Shown piece by piece: positions 1 through 8,815 of a stretch of 64,000 nt of DNA; within the stretch, counting starts at the first letter, position 1, and the number at the start of each line of letters is the position of its first letter. Source of the stretch: Paraclostridium ghonii (lineage in GTDB: Bacteria; Bacillota; Clostridia; Peptostreptococcales; Peptostreptococcaceae); assembly GCF_030815085.1 (NCBI RefSeq), contig NZ_JAUSWG010000001.1; one strand, written 5' to 3'. The translations under genes were made by a program, and so were the position numbers. The notes beneath the pieces were generated by a model. The model worked only from the letters and a program-made list of their open reading frames with translations. It was not told the origin of the DNA and made no database searches.

Positions 1-70
1 ATTCAATATCAAAAGAATATATTCTAACACTATAATTACAATATATTAAATTATTTTTGTTGCGAATGGA

Positions 71-107
71 AGTAGGGATTAAGTAAAACTTAATCCCTAC
101 TTTTTTT
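71..107 (+). terminator. Rho-independent terminator of a gene left of the window
   Basis: A 13-bp perfect stem (AGTAGGGATTAAG with its complement) with a 5-nt loop is followed by seven T residues. It reads on the + strand and so ends a transcript entering from the left edge. The T run overlaps the stop codon of the convergent minus-strand gene. Positions 1-70 hold no coding signal I can recognise. Confidence 0.85.
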
Positions 108-486
108 ATCTGAAAAAAATGTGTACAGATAGACTTATTACCAACAAATAAGAAATTATAGATGAATATTGTTTTAACTTTAATTTTCTTAAAAAATTTA
201 ATTTAGTACAAGTAGTTATAAACAATAAGAATAATACAATAGAACTACTATCAAAGATAGAAAAGTTGTTTTTGAATTTATAGATATGAGGAATTAAAAA
301 TGCTAGTGACAATAGCAATGAAGGTGTATTTAGTTTACTAAGTATAGGGAGTATCTTGTTTATATTTAATCTTAAAGTTTTAGAATTTGATATTAAATAT
401 ATGTCAGAAAGTATGTATAATGCAGAGTATATTAGTATGAATAAAGCTGATATAATTCCAAATATAACTTCTTGATTTTTAACCAT
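106..486 (-). CDS. Small four-helix membrane protein, unknown function
   Basis: The 126-residue product is almost entirely hydrophobic. About four membrane-spanning stretches can be seen (roughly residues 8-32, 44-66, 76-94 and 105-124), separated by short Lys/Asn-rich turns. A good ribosome binding site (AAGGGGAAG) lies upstream of the ATG on the minus strand, which supports this start. I recognise no family motif and see no catalytic residues. It converges on a terminator and has no operon partner in the window. It is a real gene on the basis of its RBS and coherent membrane topology, but its function is unknown. Confidence 0.65.
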   Translation of the reverse strand: MVKNQEVIFGIISALFILIYSALYILSDIYLISNSKTLRLNINKILPILSKLNTPSLLLSLAFLIPHIYKFKNNFSIFDSSSIVLFLLFITTCTKLNFLRKLKLKQYSSIISYLLVISLSVHIFFR

Positions 487-652
487 AGTATCTTCCCCTT
501 TGCAAATAAATTAATTAATAGATTTTAAAAAATAGTTTATATTATTTTATTAAGTTTGATTGTCCACTGTGATTGATATTAAGTTAAATTTTGAATAATT
601 TACATTTAACTTGTCTATATTAAGAAATAGTTATTGATAAGGAGGTTAGATT

Positions 653-1447
653 ATGATTAAAAGGTTAAAAATATTAATTACTATAGGCTTAATAACGACT
701 ATGAGTACATTTAATATATATGGATTAGAGAAGGGTACTTCGGAAAGTGAACAAATTGTAAAAGATATATACAATTTGAAAATTGAGCAGAGAAATATTA
801 ATGAAAAAATTTCGGAAATAGATAAAGATATAGAACAAGCAAAATCATATGAAAGCGAATCTAATAAGGTAGAGGTTGTTCAGTTGAATTTTGTTGATGA
901 TGAGAGTAACATAAAAAGTAATGAAGAGGTATTACAAAGTACTGTAGAAACAGAAATAAAAACCCTAGAAGATTCAAAAGTGTCATTAATTGAAGAATCT
1001 AAAAATTTAGAGGGAAAAGAGAATAGTTTAAAAAGTGAAATGAATGGAAAAGCAAATTATGGATCTTGGCCTGTACCAGGCTTTACTGAGCTTAGTTCAC
1101 CTTTTGGATATAGAATTCACCCTATAACTAAAGAAAAGAAATTTCATAAAGGAGTAGATATACCAGCTGATTACGGTACAGAAGTATTAGCGACTGATTA
1201 TGGAGTTGTTAGTTTTTCAGGAGTTCAAAACGGTTATGGAAATGTAGTATGTATAAAACATTTTGATGGGAAAACATCTATATACGGACATAACAGTCAG
1301 AATATAGCTAAAGAAGGTGACATAGTATCTAAAGGACAGCCTATAGCAAAGGTTGGATCTACAGGACGTTCTACGGGAAATCATGTTCATTTTGAAGTAA
1401 CTATAAATGGAGAACTTAAAAATCCTTTAGATATAACTAAAAAATAG
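653..1447 (+). CDS. Secreted M23-family (LytM-like) peptidoglycan endopeptidase
   Basis: This exported murein hydrolase or regulator should act in the cell wall. Residues 1-24 form a signal peptide. Residues 30-130 are charged and heptad-like, resembling the coiled coil of EnvC/CwlO-type proteins. The M23 domain occupies about residues 140-262. The zinc site is intact: H165 and D169 in HKGVD, and H246 in HVHF with H244, plus H213 in YGH. M23 enzymes with these residues cleave peptide cross-bridges. The start follows AAGGAGGT with good spacing. The gene is monocistronic, ending at a strong terminator at 1477. The exact peptide bond cut cannot be told from sequence. Confidence 0.9.
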   Translation: MIKRLKILITIGLITTMSTFNIYGLEKGTSESEQIVKDIYNLKIEQRNINEKISEIDKDIEQAKSYESESNKVEVVQLNFVDDESNIKSNEEVLQSTVETEIKTLEDSKVSLIEESKNLEGKENSLKSEMNGKANYGSWPVPGFTELSSPFGYRIHPITKEKKFHKGVDIPADYGTEVLATDYGVVSFSGVQNGYGNVVCIKHFDGKTSIYGHNSQNIAKEGDIVSKGQPIAKVGSTGRSTGNHVHFEVTINGELKNPLDITKK

Positions 1448-1476
1448 ATTTAAAAAAATAAATTATAATAAAAAGG

Positions 1477-1520
1477 CTCGGATAATATAAAAAATTTAAA
1501 TATATTATACGAGTTTTTTT
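1477..1520 (+). terminator. Terminator after the M23 peptidase
   Basis: CTCG-(G)-ATAATATA pairs with TATATTAT-(A)-CGAG and is followed by seven T residues. The stem is long and AU-rich with a G-C clamp at its base. Confidence 0.85.
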
Positions 1521-1538
1521 ATTATTAAATTTAATTTT

Positions 1539-1566
1539 AAAAGTATTTTTAAAAAATACTTTTTTA
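1539..1566 (+). terminator. Second, AU-only terminator-like hairpin
   Basis: AAAAGTATTTTT pairs with AAAAATACTTTT and runs into T residues, 20 nt after the first terminator. It may be a back-up terminator. Apart from these two hairpins and the promoter at 1668, the gap from 1448 to 1759 holds nothing I recognise. Confidence 0.5.
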
Positions 1567-1667
1567 TTATTTCTTAAACTATGTTTATTTTATAAAAAAA
1601 TTAAAATAAAAAGATTAGTGGGGAAGTTTTTTGATTTTTTGAAATATAAAGAAATTTTTATAACTAA

Positions 1668-1696
1668 TTGACTTTATATTTTAAGAGTACTATAAT
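1668..1696 (+). promoter_or_regulatory. SigA-type promoter of the cation:proton antiporter
   Basis: TTGACT at 1668-1673 and TATAAT at 1691-1696 are separated by exactly 17 nt, close to the vegetative consensus. Transcription should start near 1703, giving an untranslated leader of about 55 nt. Confidence 0.75.
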
Positions 1697-1759
1697 TAAA
1701 AATCATTTAATGAAGAAAAAGTTAGAAATCTAATTAACAGAAAGAGTGGGGTGAATAGT

Positions 1760-3028
1760 ATGGAAAGTACAATGGAGGCAATAGCTACCAATAATCTATT
1801 GTTTATATTTTCAGTAATAGTAGTAACAGGTATAATATTAGGTAAGTTAAGTGAATTACTAAAATTACCAGATGTAATTTTATATTTAATAGCAGGTATA
1901 ATAATAGGACCAGCTGTTTTAAATATAATAAGTATAGAATCTTTTCCTATAGAAAACAATCTTATATTAACTTTCGGATCGGCATTTATATTATATGAAG
2001 GCGGTAGAGAGATAAACTTAAGAGTTTTAAACAAAGTTAAGGTTAGTGTGGGGCTGCTTTCAACGTTAGGAGTAGTTATATCTACTGTTGTCGTTGGATT
2101 TGCAACTGTAAGGATTTTTCCAGTATCAATTATGACAGCTTTACTTATAGGTGCAGTTATAGCGTCTACAGATCCAGCAGCACTTATACCAGTATTTAAA
2201 CAAGTTGCAATAAAAGATAAGATAAAGCAAACTGTAGTTAGTGAATCGGCCTTTAATGATGCAGTTGGAGCAATATTAGTAAGTACTTTATTAGCAGTTA
2301 TAACATCGGGATCATTTTCAGTTGGTGAAAGTTTAAAAGAATTATTAATTTCAGTAGTAGTTGGACTAGCGGTTGGTGTAATAATAGGATTACTATTCTC
2401 GCTTTTAGTGTCTGATAAGAAATGGGGTGTATTTCACTCATATGCACCAATAATATCCATTTTAAAAGTTGCATTAGCTTATGAAATAGCTACTAAATTA
2501 CATGGAAGCGGATATATGGCTGTATTTATAGCTGGTCTTATAGCTGGGAATAGAAAACTATTTGGGTTCTGGGTTCCTGATATTGACTTTCATGCAGAAC
2601 ATTGCTTTAGAGAAAGTGTAGGAGCATTATGTAGAATGGCTATATTTATAATTTTAGGAACGCATGTAGACTTAGGAGCACTAGCTCAATACTGGTTACC
2701 TTCATTATTAGTAGTTTTAGTATTAATGTTTGTAGCAAGACCATTAGTAGTGCTAATATGTACTATATTTGATAGACAAGCTAAGTGGGCTTTTAAAGAT
2801 AAATTATTTATGATGTGGGTAAGAGAAACTGGTGTTATACCAGCAGCATTATCAGGAATAATTGTTTCTATGCAACTTCCTGGATATGAAATAATTTCAT
2901 CAGTTGTATTTATGACAATTTTAATAACATTAATAGTACAAGCCAGTACTACGAAAATGTTAGCTAAAAAATTAGATTTACTAGAAGATGATAACAAGAA
3001 AAACTCAAAACCTGAAAAAATAGCATAG
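1760..3028 (+). CDS. Sodium/proton antiporter, CPA1 (NhaP-like) family
   Basis: This integral membrane protein has about twelve hydrophobic segments and should exchange Na+ or K+ for H+. CPA1 hallmarks are visible: the early segment with PDVILYLIAGIIIGP, and TDPAALIPVF followed by SESAFNDAVGAILV, which matches the family core containing the ion-binding Asp. Length (422 residues) is typical of short bacterial members, with no C-terminal TrkA/RCK domain. I prefer the ATG at 1760 over an in-frame GTG at 1751, because the purine-rich GGGGTGA sits 5-6 nt before the ATG. It has its own promoter and terminator. Ion preference is not decided by the sequence. Confidence 0.88.
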   Translation: MESTMEAIATNNLLFIFSVIVVTGIILGKLSELLKLPDVILYLIAGIIIGPAVLNIISIESFPIENNLILTFGSAFILYEGGREINLRVLNKVKVSVGLLSTLGVVISTVVVGFATVRIFPVSIMTALLIGAVIASTDPAALIPVFKQVAIKDKIKQTVVSESAFNDAVGAILVSTLLAVITSGSFSVGESLKELLISVVVGLAVGVIIGLLFSLLVSDKKWGVFHSYAPIISILKVALAYEIATKLHGSGYMAVFIAGLIAGNRKLFGFWVPDIDFHAEHCFRESVGALCRMAIFIILGTHVDLGALAQYWLPSLLVVLVLMFVARPLVVLICTIFDRQAKWAFKDKLFMMWVRETGVIPAALSGIIVSMQLPGYEIISSVVFMTILITLIVQASTTKMLAKKLDLLEDDNKKNSKPEKIA

Positions 3029-3034
3029 TTCAAT

Positions 3035-3092
3035 AAAGGCTATCTAGGTAAAGTTATATGCATATAACTTTTATTAGATAGCCTTTATTTTT
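3035..3092 (+). terminator. Terminator after the antiporter, with nested palindrome
   Basis: AAAGGCTATCTA pairs with TAGATAGCCTTT. The loop itself contains a palindrome (AAGTTATATGCATATAACTT), so the RNA can form a long two-segment hairpin before the T-rich tail. Confidence 0.8.
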
Positions 3093-3193
3093 GTGAATAA
3101 GAGTATGTGAAAAGGAGGAAAAAGACTAGTTTAATAGAATTTATTTTATATAAGAAGGAGTTGTGTAAAAATTTAAAAAGTGGAGGTAGATTT

Positions 3194-3880
3194 ATGAAAA
3201 AGAGGTTGGTGTCAGATGCGTTAGTATATTTTGTAGCTCCAATCACTTTATTTGCTATATTTAAAGGCGAAGCTAAAGTATATTCAGTTATGGTTACCGC
3301 TATGATTTTAATTACTTATTCTATGATTATTAAATACAGTCAATTTAGATTTAATTTTACAGGGATGTTTTTTTCAGTTGCATATACTTTTATACAGTCT
3401 TTAAAGATGGTTTTAAATGAACCCTATCATATATACATATATAATATATATTGTTTAATAATTGCTTCCATAATTATTATAATATTAAATTTAATAGACA
3501 AGAATATATTTAAGCAGTTATATATAGATGTATTAAAAGCTCTAAATTTCAATCAAATTCAAATCATTAGTTCAATCAAAAAAAATAATTTGTGTAAACA
3601 ATTTTACAAGATTACATCGATTGTAAATATTCATATATTAGTTTTAATTCTGGTTAAGTCTCACTCAATATTTATTTTAGGAAAAATAGAATATGTAAAG
3701 AATTTAAATTTTGAAGTTTTTGTATGTACTATATTTTTTATAGGAGAAATAATGTTTATTTCTCAATTTATAAAGAAAACTAAGATAATGTTAGTTAAAA
3801 ATAATGTAAAAAATATTAAGTTTGTTACAAGCGAATCAAAAGTAATAAATTTTAATAAATACAAAAACTTAAATAAATAA
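3194..3880 (+). CDS. Multi-pass membrane protein, unknown function
   Basis: The product is 228 residues with about six hydrophobic segments and a basic C-terminus ending in an Asn/Lys-rich tail. I chose the ATG at 3194 because GGAGG lies 7 nt upstream. An in-frame GTG at 3107 would put another AGGAGG inside the coding region and has no RBS of its own. I recognise no family signature. It ends 9 nt before the stop of the convergent glycosyltransferase, and no terminator separates them. Confidence 0.6.
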   Translation: MKKRLVSDALVYFVAPITLFAIFKGEAKVYSVMVTAMILITYSMIIKYSQFRFNFTGMFFSVAYTFIQSLKMVLNEPYHIYIYNIYCLIIASIIIIILNLIDKNIFKQLYIDVLKALNFNQIQIISSIKKNNLCKQFYKITSIVNIHILVLILVKSHSIFILGKIEYVKNLNFEVFVCTIFFIGEIMFISQFIKKTKIMLVKNNVKNIKFVTSESKVINFNKYKNLNK

Positions 3881-3889
3881 GGGACTAAT

Positions 3890-5005
3890 TTATACAGTCC
3901 CTATTAATTGTGTTACAAAATATGATATTTTATTATAATCTATAGAGTTTTTAAAGTTAATTATATTTTCTACCATAAAATTTATTCTATCATCTAATCT
4001 TTTATTAACTAAAGCATCTAACAAGCTTTTTAAGTCGGATTCATCGTTATACACAATACCAATGCCTTTATCTATTATAAATCGTGCATTTTCAATTTCT
4101 TGACCGACTTTAGGAAGCATAACAACTACTGGTATTTCGCTTTTTATTGATTCAAACAATGTTGCACCACCAGGTTTTGTTATAAGCAACGTATGTTCTC
4201 TTAATAAAGAAGGCATATTGGTTACAAATCCTAAAACATTTATATTTTTAAGAGGTTTTTTTTGTGTCAACTTATCGTAAAGTTTTTGATTTTTACCACA
4301 GACAATAGTAACTTCTAATTTATTATTGTGAAGATCTAATAAATCGTCTATATAGTAAAAAAACTCGTCTTCCATATCAAATAAACCTCTGCCACCACCA
4401 ACTATAAGTAATTTATGTTTATCATAAGTTTGTTCAGGGTGGTATTCAAAATCTTTTTTTACTGGAACTCCAGTTACCTTAACTATATTAGGATTTATGC
4501 CTTTTTGCACATATCTATTTTTTATTTCGTGAGATGCGACAAAATACATATTAGTAGTTGGACAAATCCACTCCAGACTATCAACTACATCAGTTACAAC
4601 TGTAATAGTTGGAACTTTAAATTCTGGATTTTTAGTTTTAAAATAATCAACACAAGTACATGCCATAGGGAATGTTGAGATTATAAGATCAGGATTGGTT
4701 TCTAGTATATACTGAGACAGTTTAGGTGTATACATCTTATAAGCTATGTCATGTCTTGAATCAAAAGATTTTTTTAAGTAGTAATAATAATTGTAAAGTC
4801 CAGGAGTATACTTAGTATTAGCTTCATAAAGTTTAACAAGCGGTTTATTCATCTTTGGAACACTAGCACTTATAAAGTTTTGTATAACAACTTCATATGT
4901 AGGGTGCTTTTCAAGAACATACTCTTTAATAGCATTAGCTGCACTTATATGCCCAGCTCCGAATTGAGCTGTTAGAATCAATATTGTTTTTTTGGTGTTA
5001 TTCAA
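3890..5005 (-). CDS. MGDG-synthase/UgtP-like glycolipid glycosyltransferase
   Basis: The 371-residue protein has the two-domain GT28 layout. An N-terminal MGDG_synth domain begins with ILILTAQFGAGHISAANAI, the family's glycine-rich acceptor loop with its conserved His. A C-terminal nucleotide-sugar domain carries VGGGRG and TKPGGATLFES. Members transfer glucose or galactose from UDP-sugar to diacylglycerol at the inner face of the membrane, making glycolipids that also anchor lipoteichoic acid. The start is TTG, placed by AGAGGTG about 5 nt upstream. The precise sugar and number of transfers are unknown. The gene is divergent from the gene at 5103. Confidence 0.85.
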   Translation of the reverse strand: MNNTKKTILILTAQFGAGHISAANAIKEYVLEKHPTYEVVIQNFISASVPKMNKPLVKLYEANTKYTPGLYNYYYYLKKSFDSRHDIAYKMYTPKLSQYILETNPDLIISTFPMACTCVDYFKTKNPEFKVPTITVVTDVVDSLEWICPTTNMYFVASHEIKNRYVQKGINPNIVKVTGVPVKKDFEYHPEQTYDKHKLLIVGGGRGLFDMEDEFFYYIDDLLDLHNNKLEVTIVCGKNQKLYDKLTQKKPLKNINVLGFVTNMPSLLREHTLLITKPGGATLFESIKSEIPVVVMLPKVGQEIENARFIIDKGIGIVYNDESDLKSLLDALVNKRLDDRINFMVENIINFKNSIDYNKISYFVTQLIGTV

Positions 5006-5102
5006 TATATCACCTCTTTTTTAAAATTTAATCAATGATAGTATTATACATTTATATAAATATTAAATCAATTATATATTAATATATGGATGGAGGGAAT
5101 GC

Positions 5103-6437
5103 ATGGAAGGGATAGATACAAAAGATAAAAGTAATGAATATAAAAATTTTGAATTAATGGATTCATTCAGGATAGTAATATATTCTATTTGTGGGTTTTT
5201 TATATTCTTTATTCCTATAAATATAAATGGTTCTGTAAATACAACTATATATCATTTTTATTTTTTTATTTCAAAGAGATATTTAGGGTTAATTAAAATA
5301 TATATATTTATCATGATATCTATAGGGTCAATTTTACCTATAATTAAGCACAAAGAAAAAGAATATGATGCATTTTCAAATATAATAAAGTGTCTAAAAC
5401 CCATAAGTATACTTTTTATACTTATAATATTTTCAAAAGTTGAATTCAAAGGATATAACAATACAAGTTTGTTATTTATGAGAGATTTCCTATTAAAATC
5501 GATTATATTATTATCATTAAGTTCTCTGTTTCTACCTCTTATAACTGATTATGGATTGTTAGAAATTGTAGAAGCATATTTTCAAAAATATACTAAAAAG
5601 ACATTGAAAATAAGTGGGAAGTGCATATTAAATATATTAGTTTATTTATTCGTAGATATATTTAGTGGAATGTTTATGACGAATTATTTATATAAAAATG
5701 GAAAACTAAGACATAGCGAGGCTTGTATAATAATATCTTGTTTTTCTTTTACGAGTATTTTAAATTGCTATTATATAGGCGGCGAGTTGAGTTTAAAATC
5801 TATAGAATTTACAACTTTTATGGTTATAGGGTTATCTTTATTTGTAAATTTTTTAGTATGTAGACTATGGCCATTAAAAGTTAAGAAAAAATCTTACTTA
5901 TGTAAAAGTTCATATAAAGAGTGTGGTTTTAAAAAAGATAAATTTAAAAATGCAATAAGGCAATATTTATCTAATAAAAGAAATAATAAATTAATATTTT
6001 CTATGTTTGAAAACTTTAAAGAATCATTTAATATAATTATGACAATATTACCAAATTTAGTTATAATTATATTTGTAGGGGAGTTTTTAATAAATAATAC
6101 TGGATTAGTTAATGCAATCAGCCAAATTACTTACCCGGTTATAGAACTGCTTAAATTACCATCAAAAGTTCAAATAAGTGAAGTTTTATGCTTAGGTATG
6201 TTTAATGGAGGGAGGTATATAGAATTTATAAATAATGATATAAAAGATATGTCGTCTCTTATAATATTTATAATATCTATAGTACAAACAATATCAATAA
6301 GTACTAATATAGTATATATAGATAATACAGATATTCCAATTAAAAAGATAGAACTTTTAATAATTGGAATAGAAAAAATATTAATAACTCTGGTAATAAT
6401 ATCTTTATTTTACTATTTAATTATATGGAATTTATAA
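5103..6437 (+). CDS. Nucleoside-recognition (GATE) domain membrane protein, YjiH-like
   Basis: About ten to eleven hydrophobic segments are seen in 444 residues. The C-terminal part (about residues 300-370) has the nucleoside_recog/GATE-type pattern: FNIIMTILPNLVIIIFVGEF, then a segment with NAISQITYPVIELLKLP and LGMFNGGRY. This resembles YjiH-family proteins, whose substrates are not established. A strong GGAGGG sits 5 nt before the ATG. The gene is followed after 19 nt by an M42 aminopeptidase, so the two are probably cotranscribed. That may mean uptake or export of a small molecule together with peptide processing, which is inference. Confidence 0.7.
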   Translation: MEGIDTKDKSNEYKNFELMDSFRIVIYSICGFFIFFIPININGSVNTTIYHFYFFISKRYLGLIKIYIFIMISIGSILPIIKHKEKEYDAFSNIIKCLKPISILFILIIFSKVEFKGYNNTSLLFMRDFLLKSIILLSLSSLFLPLITDYGLLEIVEAYFQKYTKKTLKISGKCILNILVYLFVDIFSGMFMTNYLYKNGKLRHSEACIIISCFSFTSILNCYYIGGELSLKSIEFTTFMVIGLSLFVNFLVCRLWPLKVKKKSYLCKSSYKECGFKKDKFKNAIRQYLSNKRNNKLIFSMFENFKESFNIIMTILPNLVIIIFVGEFLINNTGLVNAISQITYPVIELLKLPSKVQISEVLCLGMFNGGRYIEFINNDIKDMSSLIIFIISIVQTISISTNIVYIDNTDIPIKKIELLIIGIEKILITLVIISLFYYLIIWNL

Positions 6438-6456
6438 AAATAGGGAGGTTTATGTT

Positions 6457-7488
6457 ATGGAATATAAATCTGAGTTGGTAAAAAAATATTTAAATGAAGT
6501 GTTAAATATACCAAGTCCTTCTGGGTATACTCAAAATATAATGGAGTATATACAAGGCGTTTTAAAAACTTTAAATGTAGACTATAAGGTTACAAATAAA
6601 GGGGCTGTAGTTGCTACAATAGTAGGGGATGATAACGAATACCAAAAAACTTTATCTTGCCATGTAGACACACTGGGGGCTATGGTTAAAGAAGTTAAAG
6701 AAAATGGAAGGTTATCATTAACTCAAGTTGGTGGGTATATGATGACATCAGTTGAAGGTGAGTGTTGTAAAATACATACAAGGGGTAAAAAGGTTTATGA
6801 AGGGACTATACAAACTATAAAACCATCTGTTCATGTACATTCAGATTGCAGAGAACTTCAAAGGGTTCCAGCTAACTATGAGGTAGTAATAGATGAGCAA
6901 GTTTGTTCAAAAGAAGATACTCAAGAACTTGGAATAGAGGTAGGCGATTTTATATCTTTTGATCCAAGATTTAAAATAACTGACTCTGGATTTGTAAAAT
7001 CTAGACACCTAGATGATAAAGCTTCAGTTGCTGCAGCTTTATATGTTATAGAATATTTAAAACTTGTTGGGATAAAACCAAAAAATACTACAAACTTTTT
7101 CTTTAGTAATTATGAAGAGGTTGGACATGGATCATCAGCATCTGTACCAGAAAAAACTAGAGAATTTATAGCTATAGATATGGGATGTCCAGGTGAAGGA
7201 CAAAATTCAACTGAATATGATGTATGTATATGTGCAAAAGATTCAGGAGGACCATACGATTATGAATTAACTACTAGACTTATAAATATAGCTAAAAATA
7301 ATAATATAGGATATAAAGTTGACACATATCCTAATTATGGATCAGATGCAGGCGCTATGTTAAAAGCTGGATACGATGTTAAGACAGCTTTAATAGGAGC
7401 GGGGATATTTGCATCTCATGGTTATGAAAGAACTAATTTAGAGTCTATTATAGAGACTATAAAATTAATAATAGAATACGTTAAGTAA
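6457..7488 (+). CDS. M42-family metallo-aminopeptidase
   Basis: This cytosolic M42 peptidase (glutamyl aminopeptidase/endoglucanase-M type) would remove N-terminal residues from peptides in a large oligomeric shell. The two-metal ligand set is complete: H69 and D71 in SCHVDT, D186 in RHLDDK, catalytic E220 with E221 in NYEEVGHG, D241 in AIDMG and H321 in ASHGYER. At 343 residues it has the normal family length. RBS GGGAGG is 8 nt before the ATG. It ends just before a very large hairpin terminator. Older annotations call such proteins endoglucanases, which is not supported here. Confidence 0.9.
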   Translation: MEYKSELVKKYLNEVLNIPSPSGYTQNIMEYIQGVLKTLNVDYKVTNKGAVVATIVGDDNEYQKTLSCHVDTLGAMVKEVKENGRLSLTQVGGYMMTSVEGECCKIHTRGKKVYEGTIQTIKPSVHVHSDCRELQRVPANYEVVIDEQVCSKEDTQELGIEVGDFISFDPRFKITDSGFVKSRHLDDKASVAAALYVIEYLKLVGIKPKNTTNFFFSNYEEVGHGSSASVPEKTREFIAIDMGCPGEGQNSTEYDVCICAKDSGGPYDYELTTRLINIAKNNNIGYKVDTYPNYGSDAGAMLKAGYDVKTALIGAGIFASHGYERTNLESIIETIKLIIEYVK

Positions 7489-7498
7489 TAAAAGTAAT

Positions 7499-7632
7499 AA
7501 AAAAGACGTACTTTTGAAGTGGCTGCATCATATTAACATCTAATTTACTTCCATACAGGCATAAAATCAGCCTGTAAATGTCAGTTAAATTAGATGTTAA
7601 CACGATGCGATATCAAAAAGTACGTCTTTTTT
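7499..7632 (+). terminator. Very long three-segment terminator hairpin
   Basis: About 130 nt fold into a single rod: AAAAGACGTACTTTT pairs with its complement at 7613-7630. Inside it GCATC pairs with GATGC, TTAACATCTAATTTA with TAAATTAGATGTTAA, and ACAGGC with GCCTGT around a short loop. The outer 3' arm runs into six T residues. It is much larger than an ordinary terminator. Confidence 0.75.
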
Positions 7633-7667
7633 GAAAATAGGAGAGGAAGGGAAAGGATAAAAAATTT

Positions 7668-7753
7668 AACAAGGTATTGTGTAACACACAGTAGTATGCT
7701 AATATATAAATATGACGATGATTAAACAAGGTACTATATAAAACACAGTAGTT
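7668..7753 (+). promoter_or_regulatory. Paired operator-like direct repeats upstream of padR
   Basis: Two 29-bp elements at 7668-7696 and 7725-7753 share about 24 positions, including AACAAGGTA at the start and ACACAGTAGT at the end, offset by 57 bp. Each has partial dyad character (TACT...AGTA in the second; TGTGTAACACA in the first). The second ends 23 nt before the padR start. PadR-type repressors commonly autoregulate, so these are candidate PadR binding sites. The assignment is inferred from position and repetition only. Confidence 0.55.
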
Positions 7754-7776
7754 ACATTATAGAAAGGATGGAGTAA

Positions 7777-8088
7777 ATGAATACACAATTCAAAAAAGGT
7801 GTTTTAGAAATATGTGTTCTAGCTCTTATATCTAAAAAAGATATGTATGGATATGAAATAGTTCAAAACATTTCTAAGGTTATAGAAGTAAATGAGGGAA
7901 CTATATATCCATTACTAAGACGCTTAACTAAAGAGGCGTATTTTGAGACATATATACTAGAATCAAGTGAAGGTCCTGCTAGAAAGTATTATAAGATAAC
8001 TGAGTTAGGGAAAGAAAACCTAATAAACTTAATAAAAGAATGGAAAAATTTCACTAATGCAGTAGATTATCTAATAAATTTAGATTAA
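7777..8088 (+). CDS. PadR-family transcriptional regulator
   Basis: The 103-residue product is a short winged-helix regulator of PadR type. It shows the typical ISKKDMYGYEIVQNI, NEGTIYPLLRRL recognition-helix region and PARKYYKITELGKENL wing, with only a short C-terminal dimerisation helix. It is the first gene of a three-gene operon with DUF1700 and DUF4097 proteins, a common Firmicutes arrangement in which PadR represses its own operon, often in response to envelope stress. RBS GGATGGAG precedes the ATG. The duplicated element just upstream is the likely operator. Confidence 0.92.
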   Translation: MNTQFKKGVLEICVLALISKKDMYGYEIVQNISKVIEVNEGTIYPLLRRLTKEAYFETYILESSEGPARKYYKITELGKENLINLIKEWKNFTNAVDYLINLD

Positions 8089-8101
8089 GGAGGTATTAAG
8101 A

Positions 8102-8815
8102 TTGAATAAAAGAGAATTTTTAGAGATATTAAAAGACTATTTATCTAACCATTTTTCTGCTGATGAGGTTAATGATATATTAAGAGATTATGAAGAATAC
8201 TTTATAGATGGAGAGATAGAAGGTAAGAGTGATTTGCAAATTATAGAGTCTTTAGGCTCGCCAAAGTCTATAGTTAGAGATTTAGTAGATGAGATGAAAG
8301 AAAGTAAACTAAATGATAGCAATAAAAGATTTGATAAAATTTATGATAGCTTAAATAAAGTAAAGTTAAAAGTAAAAGACAGTTATTATAAAACAAAAGA
8401 GATTATAAATAATAAATTAACTCCAAATTTAAAAAATGATAATGATGGATTATCAACTAAGCTTATTAAAGTGCTATTAGCTTGCTTAAGCTTGGGGTTA
8501 ATGTTTGGATGGATTTTATTTATATTAATGATGGTAAGTGGAGGATTAACATTAGTAGCATTGAATATAGCTTTTATAGCTTTATTAGGAACTTCTGGAC
8601 CGTTGTTTGTATTAGATAAATCTATAGCATCACTTATAATATTTGCTAGTCTAGGGATTGTAGGATTTGATATAATAGTAATTCAAGTTTACTTATATAT
8701 AATTAAACTAGGAAAGAATATATATAAACAATATATAAATTGGTTAAAAAATAAGAAAAAATATATACAGGCAAAAGAAAAAATGAATTATAAAGGAGAT
8801 GATATAGATGAATAA
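8102..8815 (+). CDS. DUF1700 (HAAS-domain) membrane protein
   Basis: Residues 1-65 form the helical HAAS/DUF1700 domain (REFLEILKDYLSN, then DILRDYEEYFIDG and SLGSPKSIVRDLV). A linker and three to four membrane segments (about residues 120-205) follow. The start is TTG, 8 nt after AAGGAGG. The 3' end overlaps the next gene by 8 bp, so translation is coupled. Proteins of this type sit between PadR and DUF4097 genes in many Firmicutes and are thought to work with them at the membrane. Molecular activity is not known. Confidence 0.88.
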   Translation: MNKREFLEILKDYLSNHFSADEVNDILRDYEEYFIDGEIEGKSDLQIIESLGSPKSIVRDLVDEMKESKLNDSNKRFDKIYDSLNKVKLKVKDSYYKTKEIINNKLTPNLKNDNDGLSTKLIKVLLACLSLGLMFGWILFILMMVSGGLTLVALNIAFIALLGTSGPLFVLDKSIASLIIFASLGIVGFDIIVIQVYLYIIKLGKNIYKQYINWLKNKKKYIQAKEKMNYKGDDIDE

